64,000 nt of DNA, taken from positions 248,001 through 312,000 of the forward strand of contig NW_006917094.1 in assembly GCF_000516985.1 (NCBI RefSeq), given 5' to 3'. How positions within the stretch are numbered: position 1 is the stretch's first letter; each line of letters starts with the position of its first letter. The notes beneath the pieces were generated by a model, which did no database searches, was not told where the DNA came from, and saw only the letters and a program-made list of their open reading frames with translations. This DNA comes from Pestalotiopsis fici W106-1 (Eukaryota > Ascomycota > Sordariomycetes > Amphisphaeriales > Sporocadaceae). Below, piece by piece: positions 21,528-34,001 of the stretch. Both the position numbers and the translations under genes were made by a program.

Positions 21528-22310
21528 GGTGTTGCAGTCTTGTGTAGCACTTGAAGCTGGCGACGAAGTTGCTCCTTGAGAAGCACGCCCTGATGCAAAC
21601 ATATGCTCAAAAGCTGCAATAAATAGCCAACTGCTTGCTTTGAAACAAGACAAGTTGTCAAGGCTTCTTATGCACGGGATGTTTTCTAATGATTTCTTTT
21701 TGTTTTGTTTTTGGAGTTGTTTAGGAAGAAGAGGGGGAAGAAAAGGTGTAAAAGAAAGACAAGTGTAAAAGAAAGACACCATGGAAAGTAATGGATGATT
21801 TTCAAAAGAGAAAAGTCGAATTCGCCATCAACATCCAACCCACCGTTTACATCGTTGATGTATTGCTGGTCGGCCTCCTGCATATGCACAATGCGCAAAT
21901 GTCTAGCGACCTGATCTTCATGCTTCTTGAGATTGCACAAATCACAGAGAGCACCTTGGAGCGTTGAACGTTTGTCGTTATTCTTTTTCCTGTTTCTTTT
22001 GCCTTGTATTTGTGGTCTCCATCTATCATTCAGAAGTGTCTGGTCCGAACTCGTCACACGAAAAAGCCAGAATATGCTGCCTGTTGCCTTGACCCCAACG
22101 CCAAACCAAAGCCAAATGTCAAAACCTCTGCACCTTCTCCGATCCAATGCCTTGTACAGTACTTTTCGCTATGTACCATAACCGACAGATCTTTTGATTC
22201 TGTACTGTTGAAACGTCTTTTGCTCGCATGTGTTGCTAGAATTCGCCGTTTCGCTTCTTGTTGCTGGTTATTTCCAGATCCATTGAAGGAAAATAAGAAG
22301 TCTCGTGTGC
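21528..22310. other. Region upstream of BTB copy 2 with a zinc-finger-like fragment
   Basis: A minus-strand frame (21686-22147) contains CDLC...HLRIVH (21946-21884), which resembles a single C2H2 finger followed by an acidic segment. It lacks an ATG and I cannot assemble a gene around it, so it may be a gene relic or chance. Confidence 0.3.
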
Positions 22311-23538
22311 CTAGGCAGGCAAGCAAGCCAGAACCTTGAACTGGCACTTTTGTTCCCACTTCAAACCCCATTTTCCAGCCCAATCCCGGATCTTGCGGAA
22401 CTCTTGGCTTTCCTCCTCGCCTTGCGCTTCTTCCACGGGCTCGGTCCAGATACCCCGGCCCATGGCGTTTGTCTCCGCCATGGCTGCAAGGAGCGTAAAA
22501 GGGCGGTCATCCGGCAAACACCAGTCTTGGTCGTCCTTTGCAACCTCGTGAAAGCTCATGCCCCGAGCCTCGAAAACCTTGGTCTCTGGCTGGGATTCTA
22601 CAGTGCTGCTGCTCAGCGCACGGGTCCCATCACGCGGGGTGATTCTGTAGTCAATAAGGTAGAGACACTCCAGGAGCGGAAAGTATGGGTACTGTGAAAG
22701 TACATCCAGGACATCACGTAAACCGTCCTCCTGAAAAATGAACAAGTTAGCCAAATCCAATTTTTTCCCCTCCTGGCCAAGAGAGTAGCCGTTGTTATCT
22801 TCTCACCTGTTGCGGTTCAATACCGTCACGACCGCCGATCCAGTCGGGGTGGTACTGCAGCGCTATCTTGCGCACGGGGTATCCGTCCTTTAAGCCCCTC
22901 AGCTCGGGGATCTCTAGCAGCTCATTGCCGTCGCGCATAAAGGCCTTCAAGTTTGGCAAGTCCAGGGTAAGGCAGAGGACATCTTGCTCGAGGTTGATGA
23001 GAAGATTTCGATGTGTACTGCTGCTGCCATTGTCGTCGCCGTCATTGTCGATTTCTGATGGCTGGTGCAATCCATATGCACAATGGCACGTCTGTCCCGG
23101 CGTCTGCCAGCCGCTTAGACCCTTTTTCCAGGGCAGATCCTCGTCTGGCAGCTTATTCCGCACCGTCATGATGCGGCCATCGCTCTTGTCGTTGTTGGCC
23201 GCCCTAGCCCGCCCCGCCTCTAGTAGGTGCCGCGACTCGCAGCACGCATCCCAAACGGCCAAGTCGTTGAGGTACGACGACGGATTGTGCCTGAAGCCCA
23301 GGCCATCTGCGAATCCAGAGTGCTTGGGTACTGTAAGAATGCATTTTTCAACATTGTCCCGTCCCTCTAGTGTACGGTTTTCTTCCAAGACGGTCTGCAA
23401 TTGGAAAAAGTGCATTGATGGGGCCGATAGCTGAGATTGAGCAGCAAAATTCCATACCATGTCCCGTAGCTCTTTGGGCAAGAGAGGGAAGTAATGGAAC
23501 TCGCCCAAAGGCGATTCTCCTTGAGCGAATTGGCTCAT
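22311..23538 (-). CDS. 2EXR-domain protein
   Basis: Two exons: 23538-22807 and 22730-22311, with a 76-nt intron (GTGAGA..TTTTTCAG), giving 383 residues. ATG 23538-23536 is chosen because no ATG precedes it in frame. The N-terminus 'FHYFPLLPKELRDMVWNFA' (about 14-32) is the 2EXR motif of filamentous-fungal proteins of unknown function. The later 'VWDACCESRHLL' also fits that family's 'ACRESR' position. There is no signal peptide or membrane segment. 2EXR proteins are numerous and variable in Pezizomycotina, and their biochemical role is not established. Confidence 0.82.
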
Positions 23539-26012
23539 GTTGAGAGACGACAAGTATGTTTAGTGTGAGAAGTTGTAATTGTGATTGTTCGCATTTGGAA
23601 GGATCCAATGGCCAGGTCAATGATTCAGTCCGCCATTGATTGATTGAGTAGTGTGTAAATAAGTGATTGATTGAAGTGAACACAAAACGAGTGCAATTGA
23701 AGACAAGAATAATGATCAAAAGAAGAGAAGAAGAAGGGAAAAGAGAATCAAGGTGCAAGACAAAACGCCGAGACGCGCGCCCAGAATTCAGCACGCAGCA
23801 GATCGCCGGATCTCAGCAGCAGTAGCCAGCCGCAGCAGTAGGTAGGTAGTTTTAGTCGACTACATCCATGTATGACACTATACGCAACACACACGAAGTA
23901 CGTGACGTCAAAAAGAGGGAGGCTTGTCTCTCTTGCCAGAGTCTAAAAAAGACGCCAATGGAGGGGAAACAAGAAGATGAAAACCGAGCGAAATGGGTCA
24001 AACCTATACTAGATATGTACAGCCTGCCTACATTATCGCACACATGTACCTACCTACATAATCCACCAACTTATTTAGTGCTGTAGTATGCGCGGTTTGC
24101 TTTGGTTTCGTTTCGTTTCGTTTCGTTGTTGCTGGTGCCCGGATATCCCGCAAAAGTCCGCTCCCAGCTCCCAGCACCCAGCCGAAATCCCATACATCCT
24201 TCGTGGCGCCTCGGCACTAACTAGAAGCGACAAAGCTGGTGTACAAGCACATGGTTTCTGTGGTCAGCAATTGGTCGGCTCTCCTTTGGGTCCTCTCTCT
24301 TTTTGGCTCAACCAACTCTATCCTTCCTCTTGGCTCTCTTCGCGTACCTGGCCGATCTTTCCAGATCTCGAACTCTGGGATCTTGAACTTTGTACAACTT
24401 GGAATACCCGATCTGCCCTTTCGTCTTGGTTCCGGCTCTGACCTAGTGAATTCATGTTCGAAATATATATTCCGCATGCCAATTGATGCTCAAACTACCG
24501 AGTAAAATAAAAAAGTTTCCCATCTATGCGAGGTTTTTGCAACTCATTCATAATATGATTCCAATCTTACAACATACTGAGCCACACACACGCACACCAG
24601 GTGCTCGGTAAGCATTACCTACCTATCCATGCCTTTTTGCCCCATTCAGCTTGCTCAGCTCAGCCCGCAACGGCGCGCAACGCAACCCCTCTTTTTTTGC
24701 TGTAGGACCTTGTAACCGGGGATCCGCTGACGCTTATACTCGTCTGCTCTGTGGGGTAGCGCTGGGTTTCATTTGCGTCACGGTTCCTGAGCCTCACCCA
24801 GAAAGAATACTCCACATTCCGGTCCGGGAGGTCGGTCGTTTGCTTCTTCCCCTCAAAGATCTGGAGACTCGAGACGAGGAAGCGAGAGAGCAGAGAGACA
24901 TGGAGTAAGAGAGTAAGCGAGAAGCAAGGGTCGAAACAAAACCCTCTTGAGAGCATAAAAAAAGCCGCATTCAGTCCAAATATTACTTGTATTGCTGGCG
25001 ATTGGCTCCTGGGGGACCATCAGCGGATTCATATAATGCTGACCACGTACTACTGAGTTCTTACAAATACATAGTACGTACGAGGACGGCACGCATGCAC
25101 GCCGGCTTCCATGCATATGTACCATGTATGCACAACGCGTGAGCAGCACCAACCGAAAAGTCCCTCGCTCCTATCCCACTGCTACGCTACCTACATACCT
25201 CCGTTTTACACTTACACAACAGCACGCACAACCCGAACGGAGCAATTCAGCCGCTATTGTCCGAGGGCTTTTTTCTCCCGTCCCACTCGCTTTTGTGATC
25301 GGACTTGACGGAACCAACTTTTTTTGTTTTATCATATGGAATTTGCGGAGGGGAAAAAATTGGGAACGGGGGATACCTAGCCATCAACGTGCTAACTATC
25401 AAGGTATGTACATTATGTACTACACAAGCCTAGCAGGACAGCTCTCCATTTACCAGCTACTGCACTCGGCGCGTTCGCCTCGGACATGGCAAGTTACCGA
25501 GTACCCGGCCACCAGATCCCCATCGCACAACGAGTGGCCGAGATTGAGAAATGCTGATAGTATGAAATGGTGATGCAGTATAACTTAATGAACAGTTGGC
25601 ACATATTGAACTGAATGATGTGAAATGTGTGCACCTTCTGCTGTAGGAAGGAATGTAGTTGAATCCTGGGTACCTAAGATGTGGCCCATGTGGTCCGTGT
25701 TGAATCACTCGAACTCTTCCATTACCTTTTACCCTAACGTACTGCTGCGTCCATCTTGCATCAAGCTGATTGCTGATCTCCAGTCGTGCGTGATATTCGT
25801 AGATTGATGCACCCGCATCTGCAGAATGACGACCATGTTACAATAGAAGAAGACTGAATTGATGCCTCATTACATATGCCAAAGCAGTATCCCGCCAACA
25901 AGAAGAGAACGCCCTGTGGTTCGCCCACCACAAACGCCATGCCATGAATCTTCCATATCCTCCTCTCCCAATCAGAGGAAATCGTAGAGAATGAACCCCT
26001 TCCTGGACAAGT
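23539..26012. other. Intergenic region (2.5 kb) between the 2EXR gene and MRC1
   Basis: It contains the 2EXR promoter with a GA-rich stretch near 23723-23750, four TTTCG repeats at 24106-24125, scattered CCTA/ACCT tetranucleotides (for example near 24050 and 25190), and the MRC1 3' flank. Short frames overlap on both strands without family signatures. I support no gene. Confidence 0.5.
24106..24125. repeat. (TTTCG)4 tandem repeat
   Basis: Four perfect pentanucleotide copies lie in noncoding DNA. This is a microsatellite with no visible function. Confidence 0.8.
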
Positions 26013-29000
26013 CTACTCGAATTGCCCACCCCCGAACAAGCCTCCAACAGCCTCTGACCGGCCCTTGGCACCCTTCCATTTCTTCTCCTCTCTCCTGCGC
26101 TCGCTCTCCTTGAGCTTCTCTCGCCTCTCGTTCTCTCTTGCAAAGAAGTTGACGCCACTTCGCTTGCCCGCCGTCTTTTTCAATTTGCCCTCCTCGCTGA
26201 ACGCGCTAGACGCCATGCCGCCCAGTCCTGTTGCGCCCTTGCCAGTCGTGACGCCAGTGGATGAGGTTGACGAATTCGAGGTTTGAGACATTAGACTATT
26301 GGTAGTGGCACGGCGTAGAAGTGCTGGTACTTTGAAAGCGCCACTACCCGAGCTGGACGCCGGTGCTGCAAAGGCCAGCTTGGAACTCGTGCTCAGATTC
26401 GAAGAGCCGGAGCGCTTCAACGAGATGCGGTCAACAACTGCCACAGATCCTGGCCGACGGTTCTCCTTGTTGCCTCGTCCAGACTTTTGGGGTGCTTCCT
26501 CTTGCTCACCCTCGCTATCAGACCCATTGGGGTCTGTGGCGGGAATGATGGAGTCGGATGACATGTTGGGCTCGCCCAGCAGGCTCGACAGTGAGCGTCT
26601 CACATCTGCTATACTGGCAGGCTTGATACCGTCCCGTACTCTTCTCAGATTGGGAGGAGGGCGCATTCCGGGATCAGATGGCTCGTTGCGAGTTCGCTTC
26701 CTCCCTGTATTGGCACTGGCCGCGGCAGTAGCTGAAGGTTGAGAGTCGGGGATGCTTTCGCCGACAGCCTGCTTCGCGCCAGTCTCGTTGGTATTCTGGC
26801 TTTCCTCTTCGGGCTCGAAGTATGGCTCGTCGAAGCCCATGTCCTCATCGCTTCCCCAGTCTTCGATGCTCTTCATGAAAGCAGCATTACGAGGGTTCTC
26901 TGCAATCTTGCCGATTCTTTCATCAGCGAAGAGTGCCTTTTGCATCTTTGCAAACTGCTTGCGCTTCATGCGACGTCGAGCCTCGCCTCCGTCGTCAGAA
27001 TCTGACAGGTCGAAATCCCCATTGCCTCCACCACCGCCACGGCGACGTTTTCGCAACATGCCTGTAGTGATATCTTTGAAGAGCTTATCCACCTGTGCGC
27101 TGTCTGCTGCCCGCTCGCGGTCACTGGTGTCCCATGTTATTAGTGTCATAGAGTAATTAGCAATGGGTCAGGTCCTGCACTTACGCATAGAATGCAGCTA
27201 GCTTTCCTTCCTCCTCCTCGGTCAATCCCTTGCTCTCATCGTCGATCATTTGTTTTCGCAGTTCCGCGAGATCATCCTCGTCCTCATCTGAAGAGTCTTC
27301 ACCATCAGCACCACCGAGACCAGCGTACTCATCTTCAGACTCCTCAGCCTCGCCGTGCACCATTTCCCTTGCCTTGCTTTTCTTCTTGTTAAACTTTTCC
27401 TGAGCGCGCTTTCTGCGACGCGCAGCCTTGGCCATGAGCCTAAAAGCGGAAGAGCTCTCATCTTTGCTGGGACTGGGTATATCAGCCGTCAGAGCTTGGC
27501 TTGGTGTACCGGCGGACGGAGGCATAGGAACCTCCGTAGGTGGCAGTGTAGACTCGGAGAGCGAGACTTCCACTCTTCGTCTCAATTTACCACGTCTCTG
27601 CACAAGCGGCGAATCCATAATCACTGCTTCTGCGTCCACGCTGGCCTTGGGAGTTCCATCCAGGATAACAGTATCTACAGTGCCTTGAGGTGGGTCAACG
27701 AAGCGGTTTTTCAAGGGCGTGTAATCCCCGAATCCGCCATCTTGGGTAAGCTCAAGCATATCTGAGGCTTGTGTGCCATCTTGTTGCATTAGTGAATCGA
27801 AGCCGTGCATCTGGCTCTGCTCAAAGTGAAGCTGTACACCTTGGGTTTGTGATTCAACCCCCTGAGTCTCGACCTGACTGTCCACAATCCTGCCTTCTGC
27901 TGGCTGAGATTCGCCTGCAGTGGCAGAGAATTGGGAATCAGGGAAGTTCTCAAAAGTTGGCCTAAACTCTATGGGCGATCCAGCACTTAGTGGCATTGAG
28001 CCTGCTTGGCTGTCATCCATGGTCCCAGCAAAGATCTGAGTGAGGCCAAGGCCGGCAGGCCCGGCTGCAGGGACCGGGAGACCAGGAATAAAGGTCTTTG
28101 TAGCGGAGCGGAGAACGGATGTGGGAGCATTGGGAGATTCGGATGTTTGGCCGGTCGGCGACTTGAACAAGACCTTCCTAGGCTTGGGTGTAGCTTGAAT
28201 AGAAAGCTCCTCCTCATCGTCAGAGAGCACTTGGACATTCTTTCTGCCTCGACGAGACCTCGAGGCCGTGGGACGGACATTGTCTGTCTCATCGTCGTCA
28301 TCGAGGACTGCCGCTTCTGCAGTTGTGTCATCATCGCCAGATTCATCAGCTTCCTCGGCGGCCTCATCAAAAATGGAGTCCCCGGCTGGTTCTTCTTCGT
28401 CATCAACTTCTTCATCCTCATCCTCGTCTTCGTCTTCGCCAGAGCCTGAAAAGTCGATTTCTCCATCTTCAATGGGCTGCAGCTCTCCGGCTTCGCTGCC
28501 AGCAAAGCTGTCATCATCGCTATCGTCCCAGTCAAGGTGATCTCCTTCTCCATTGGCTTTCCTCTCCTTCTTGGCCTTTTTGGCGTCCTCGCGTTCTCTT
28601 GCCATGATCTCCTCGGCCTCCAAACGGGCTCGAGCAACAATGTCCTCGACCTGCTCACGCTCCTTTTCGCGCTCCTCTTCAGTCTGGACATGTATACCCT
28701 TGGCCTTGAGCATTTCCATGCGGCGATCACGCTCAGATTTGGCTTGAGCGCGAGCACGCTGCTGTAGAGTGAGCTGCAGTTCGCCCACGGTCATGGAGGG
28801 TTTCTGAGTTCTTTTACGAGCATCCTGTGGAGGTGAAGAGAGATGAGCTAATTGGCGGAAAACCTGAACGGATCGAGCCTCCTTGTTCTGTTGCGCAGGG
28901 ACGCGGCTGAATAAGGAATCAATCTTGCTCTGCTTCTTGGGTTTCGCAATTTGAAGCTCGTCATCTTCGTCGATGATGACTTGGTTAGTCTGCACAGTCA

Positions 29001-30303
29001 GGAACTTGACGCGGACCTGACGCTTGAGTTGTACTGGCGTCTTCTTCTTGGGCGATTCGAGATCCGCCGCAGTAGCGATGCCCTTGCCCTTGTCCAGCTT
29101 CTTTGCTTCAACAACGACATCCTTCAGACTTGGCAGCTCGCTCTCATCTTCTTTCTCCAACACGACCATCTGCTGCTCTGGTGCTCCAGATAGTTCGGGT
29201 GTATGGTTGTTTGTTGTTGTTTCCTTTAGCACAACAGGCGGAGAGCTTGGTGGCGTATCCTTCTCTGCCGCTTCAGTGTCTGTATGGCGAACCGAGGCGG
29301 GCGATCCAGGCCTGCTTGAGCTCGCAGCTGGTGCGAGCTCTGTGTGTGTTGAGGCGGCAGGCAGTTTGAAGTTGAATCGTTCAAACAAAGTCGCCTTGCT
29401 GATCTTCTTTTTTGTCTTGGCCTCGTGGGCGAGCTGCATACTACGGCTCAGCCGCTGCGTCTCTCTGTTCATTTCCTCCAAGGCCTTCCTGCTAGCTTTT
29501 CTGACAGCAGGCCTCGAGGAGACTTCTTGTGTGAGCTTTCGGCCGCCATCGTCGTCACTAATGTCCGACACGTCGTCGTCATCCTCTTCAGAAACTTCGA
29601 CGCGTTGAGCTATCCTTTCTTCACGCTTCTTCTTCTCTTCCGCCTCTCTCGCGAGCCTCTCCTCGCGCTTTCGAGCAACAAGAGCTTGGAAGCGCGCGTT
29701 TTGAGCCAGGTTGGATGTCAAGCCGTCCTCGCTATCTGACCCAGCCTCCGAATGTTGTGATTTGTTGGGTGTCACAAAGAGGCCTGGCGATGCGGGGCTA
29801 GCTTCACGGCTTGCACGTACTTCTGGTGTGCTCTCACGTGCAGATCGTATTCTCCGCCTGCGTTGTACGGCATCTGTCTCCTCATCCTCGGAATTGGCGT
29901 CCACAATGTTGTCTTGTTGTGACTGGATTCGCTCTGTCTCTGGGACTGGAGCTGGGGCTGGGGCGCTGGTCTGGATTTTGCTGTTGCCCGCTTGCATACG
30001 AGCTGCCAATCGCCCTCGTGGACGCACAATCTCGTCATCATCATCATCGTCGTCGTCTTCATCGTCATCGTCTGCTGATTGCTTCGCGTTGGTAATGTCT
30101 TTCTGCACAGGCTCATCGGCCTTGGTAATTATGTCTTTTGTCGATTTGAAGAGTGCCTTTCTATCGATTGGCGCCGTATCCTCGTCTGAGCTCTCGTCCA
30201 AGGCCGCGAGTTCTGCTCTAAGTTTTGATCTGGGAGAGAGCTGTGGCGAGCCTGGCGGGGACGCGTCGCTTGTGGGTGAAGGAGAGCGCGTGGCAGAAGC
30301 CAT
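26013..30303 (-). CDS. MRC1: Mediator of replication checkpoint, Mrc1/Claspin family
   Basis: Two exons: 30303-27185 and 27123-26013, with a 61-nt intron, giving 1409 residues. The central-N-terminal block 'VRKASRKALEEMNRETQRLS' plus 'LAHEAKTKKKISKATLFERF' (about 267-310) matches Mrc1/Claspin proteins. There are an Asp/Glu run (78-91), coiled-coil Arg/Glu segments (205-240 and about 520-600), acidic tracts, and a cluster of at least ten SQ/TQ sites at about 754-855, the arrangement phosphorylated by Mec1/ATR-type kinases in yeast. The C-terminus has 'RRRMKRKQFAKMQKALFADE' and 'IEDWGSDEDMGFDEPYF'. Mrc1 travels with the replisome and relays replication stress to Rad53/Cds1. The family is certain from pattern. 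The exon junction (TATGC|GTAAGT to CACCAG|TGAC) joins in phase 2. Confidence 0.92.
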
Positions 30304-31463
30304 TGTGGCTACCCTTTAAGGAACAAGATATAAATGGGCAAATATCGATTTCAAGAGATCATTATTTCATGGGAATAAATCTGTGTTTTTACGAATAACA
30401 GGCGCGAGTGGTGTTGAGTGGGATTCTCGAAAAGGTATAGGTACATACCAAAGGCAAAGTTGACGCGGGCTGACCGTGTAAGTCGCGTTTCTGCTCAGGC
30501 GCGTTTTAATGGGCCCCACGTCATGGCCCCTGCCATTATGGGGAGCCACATCAATGTGCAACAAGGTACCTCCTAATGTACTTCCTAATGTATAATGTAC
30601 TGTAGTGCCTTCGCAACTATATTTACATGCAGAAGTACATACATGTACATAAAAACCATGATGGATTCAGTATTCGCACACTTTCAGTCTCATTTTTAGT
30701 ATAGCTTTACAACCTTTCTTGATCGGCTATTCACCTAGACGTCCGCAGATGCTGTATTCAACGCGCAACGTGAAAGAGTCGTGTCATACAATCGATGTTG
30801 TTACCTTATTGAATCCATGGATGGATCTGCCCAATCCTCATCACCACTGTGTATTTCCAACGTCACATATGAATATTCTATTGGCATCTATCTGTTGACA
30901 TATCGCGCCAATTACTTCTGTCCAAGCCATTTGGGTATCATTCGAGTCAAGAACAAATTGGTGCCGTCCATGGCACGCATTCTTCGCCCAGCAACGCCAA
31001 AGACTCTTCTCGTCACTGAACCGTTTCGACTGGGACTTCCCCAGCTGTTTTTTTCTTTTCTTTTCTCCTTTCCTCCCTTTACGCTTTTCTTTCTCCTTGA
31101 TGGTACATGGGGCGATTGGGGAAAACTTCCAATCTGAAAACAAATGCTGACGCCACTTATGCCAATTGCAATATAAATGTCAAATATCTGAACCAAGTCA
31201 GACAAACCCCCCGCTCAATACCGAACGCCTCACGCTCTGTTGTGATGGCACAAAATGTCATGCGAGTTTCCGCCAACTGACTGCAAAAGTCACTGGAAGA
31301 TACTTACTGCCGGATAACAGCAACTCCTTGTGACAGAATGCGTGCCAAGTGATTCCATCTTGCGCCTGTAGTAGAAATAAATGACCTATTACGGTAATTG
31401 CAGCCGTGTCAATGCTCAATAAAAATGGTGGGCTGATGGTAGTGCACACCATCCAAGTCATAA
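30304..31463. other. MRC1 upstream region and HFI1 3' flank
   Basis: Noncoding sequence of about 1.2 kb contains the MRC1 promoter. I see no additional gene. Confidence 0.5.
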
Positions 31464-32990
31464 TTAGAACCCAGATGTTAGGCACGAGTCGAGAACACTG
31501 TCGAGTTGCTCTATAGTCGCGTCGTCTGTGCCTTCCCAGGTCCATTGATCATCAATGTCCATGGGATCAGCGTGAACGTCGCCATTCGTCAAAAGCTTCG
31601 TATCTGGCTCAGCTGTTTTGCCCTCATCCATGTCTTGAGGTTTCTGGTCGTTGACGTAAGAGTAGTCGTCCCAGTGTTCCAGTTCTCCTTCGCGGTAGTT
31701 GTAGAAGACCGAAGCCGTGACAATGGGAATAGAGGCGATTCCACAGTCACCCATTTCCAAAGCCAGGCGCAAGTCTGCCATATTCAGTGGCGGCCTTTCG
31801 CTGGCCGCTTTGGCCTCAATTGGGAGTAGGCCACTTTTATCTTTTGACAGTTCGCCGCGCATCAGGGCAGCTTCTTCTCGACGCAGCTGCCGCTGATATT
31901 TCTTGGTTTGGATCCAGCCAGCTCCAGCGCCAAATCCAGCACTACCAGAGTCGCCCGCTCCATTGCTTCTTGTTCTTGTAAAGATAGCCGTCAACATTTC
32001 TTTTACAAAAGTCTCGGTTGCAACAGTCAGAAGCTGAGCGGCCTCGGGGGTATGACCATTAACGAGACCATGCTCGTAACAAAAAGGTAACATGCGTCCC
32101 TCGACCATGCTGACATCGGGGAATTCGCCAGACTCCACTGCCAAAGGTTGCTGGAATCGCTTCTTAATCTCCAGGTCCCAATCTAAGCTTGTTAATATGG
32201 ACCTGTCAACGTTGCGCAGAGTAGCACTCACTCATCTTGTTCAAACCGCCCGTGGCGCTCGGCAGCGTCTCAGGTGCCCGCGTCGGCTTACCACGGTGGT
32301 GTTCGGAAAACATGTTGGTCATAGACTCATAAGGATCAAACTATTGGAAGAGTTAGCCAAGGATGGCGATTAGGGGGGTTGATGGGCGAGAGAACTTACG
32401 TCGTTGTGAACCAGCTCCTTGATGCGTCGGCGATCACGAGTGGGGAGTTGCATCACCTCTCCCTTGAGCCTCCTCTCTGCGGCATCGCCAGTGACGGGCT
32501 TTGCGCCGACACCAATCGTGGGCTTGTCATTAGCAGAAACCCAGGGCGCGAGTCCCACGTCTGGCATCTCTCTTGTCAGATTTCCATAGATGGCAGCAAG
32601 GAGCTGGTTGTGGAGGTGTTCCTTCTCGCCATTGGGCGAAGCGATGATGGGATCGATGCGATCCGAGTATTCGGTCTGGTTGAGACGTCCTGTTGGTGAA
32701 TATGAGGGTCAGCAGCTGTATTATTTCATCTAAAAAGGCGCGCAAATGGTCCAAATAGACCATGATAACTTACCCAGGATGAATTGGGTAGTGGATTCTT
32801 TGTATACAGTCCATTGTTCCGAACCGATGGCGGACTTTAAGGCGGCATAGAGAGGTTCGAGATCTATGCGGGGAGGTATAATCTGGGACGTCTTTGGTTT
32901 TGCGGGCGTCGAAACAGTAATGTTTTTGAGGACGGGAGTCGAGATACTAATCGACGGCCGGCTCAAGGCCGCGGGATCTATGTCAGGCAT
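31464..32990 (-). CDS. HFI1: SAGA complex subunit Hfi1/Ada1
   Basis: Four exons: 32990-32774, 32689-32400, 32340-32232 and 32182-31464, giving 444 residues. The last intron is only 49 nt (GTGAGT..TTAAC..TTAG) and joins 'GGLNKM' to '[20 protein letters not shown]'. That junction, followed by '[20 protein letters not shown]', matches the fungal SAGA-Tad1 (Hfi1/Ada1) domain. The N-terminal exons give '[15 protein letters not shown]' and '[20 protein letters not shown]', the family's conserved entry motif. Hfi1 holds the histone-fold core of the SAGA coactivator together in the nucleus. It shares a divergent promoter of about 1 kb with the gamma-tubulin complex gene. Confidence 0.88.
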
Positions 32991-34001
32991 GATTGCGATC
33001 AATCAAAGGACAAGATGGTGATGTGGTGGGCGGGTGCTGGGTCGTGTCTGCTTAGGTAATATCGCGATGCGTAAGACTGTCGCCGGGACTGGAGTCGTCC
33101 GATGGAGGCGTGCAGTTCAGAGGCGTGTAAATGCCGCGCGCAGTGCAGTTGTTGGTCATGAACCCGTGAATCGTATGGCCCGATGCAATGCGATCATAGT
33201 TCCGGTCAAGAAACGATGAAAAGGCGTCGCTGAGGCCAAGATGTCGATGGGCCGACGATTCACCTGGGTGTGGTCCTGGTCGCAAGGAGAGGTTGTTATA
33301 TTGAATGGTTGGTCTGTGTCTGCGCAGGATGACGGCGGACGAATTGGCAGCAAGCGGCTTAAACTCTTGATGGTAAGTGCTAAAAGTGCATCGGCGCCGC
33401 CTGAGCTGAGGTACTTGGGCATAAGGGGGGGGGGGGAGTATCTGGTCAGCGTATATTGTGAGCTCTATAGTGAACAATGGCACACCAAAGTGCAAGAATG
33501 GTGCCCTGTAGATGCGCATGTGTGCCTAATGGTGGGTAAACCAGGCCTATTGAGATGGCGGGGCATCAACCGACGCTGCGGATTGTAGCTCGATGTTGAC
33601 TTATTAATAAACAGGGCTATATGTAGTACACTGTTGCTTAAGATTCTTACAGCTGTTTCTTTACTCTTGAATAACTTGATAGTATATGAGAAAAGAAAAT
33701 GACCTGAAGCTTGCCCACTTTCCACCCAAGACTTTGTACAGTCCATCTTTGGTGAACGCGAGACGGCGCTGCCACCAGCACAAGAGGTACATACCCGAGG
33801 TAGCTCAACTCAGTGTCGCGACAGACGCGTCCCGCATCAAGCTCCAGATCTTTGTGTATACCAACAAAGTTGGGGGCCAACACACCTGAATACATTGCCA
33901 TACGTTCATTCACCAGCACACAAAACTTAGTCCTAGGTTCAATTCCCCCAAGAGCGCGTCAGCCCTGTCCCTCTTCATGGAGACAACCTCGAGGATGCAA
34001 C
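32991..34001. promoter_or_regulatory. Divergent promoter between HFI1 and the GCP3-like gene
   Basis: A 1.0 kb noncoding interval separates two divergent housekeeping genes and must hold both promoters. It contains a run of 12 G at 33425-33436. A 155-codon minus frame (33052-33519) overlaps it but has no family signature. Confidence 0.5.
33425..33436. repeat. Poly-G run
   Basis: Twelve consecutive G residues lie in the divergent promoter. The length may be unreliable in sequencing. Confidence 0.8.

Noticed and set aside
28006..30319. Long plus-strand frames antisense to MRC1 (Ser/Leu-rich)
   Set aside because: They are the antisense of acidic, Ser-rich Mrc1 coding sequence, where GAx codons read as Ser or Leu. 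No family match.
32190..32231. Alternative acceptor (GACAG) in the last HFI1 intron
   Set aside because: It would give an intron of about 29 nt and an immediate stop. The TTAG acceptor at 32183 restores the family frame with a good branch site.
33052..33519. 155-codon minus frame in the HFI1/GCP3-like divergent promoter
   Set aside because: No family pattern or plausible exon links, and it crosses the poly-G run. Treated as chance.
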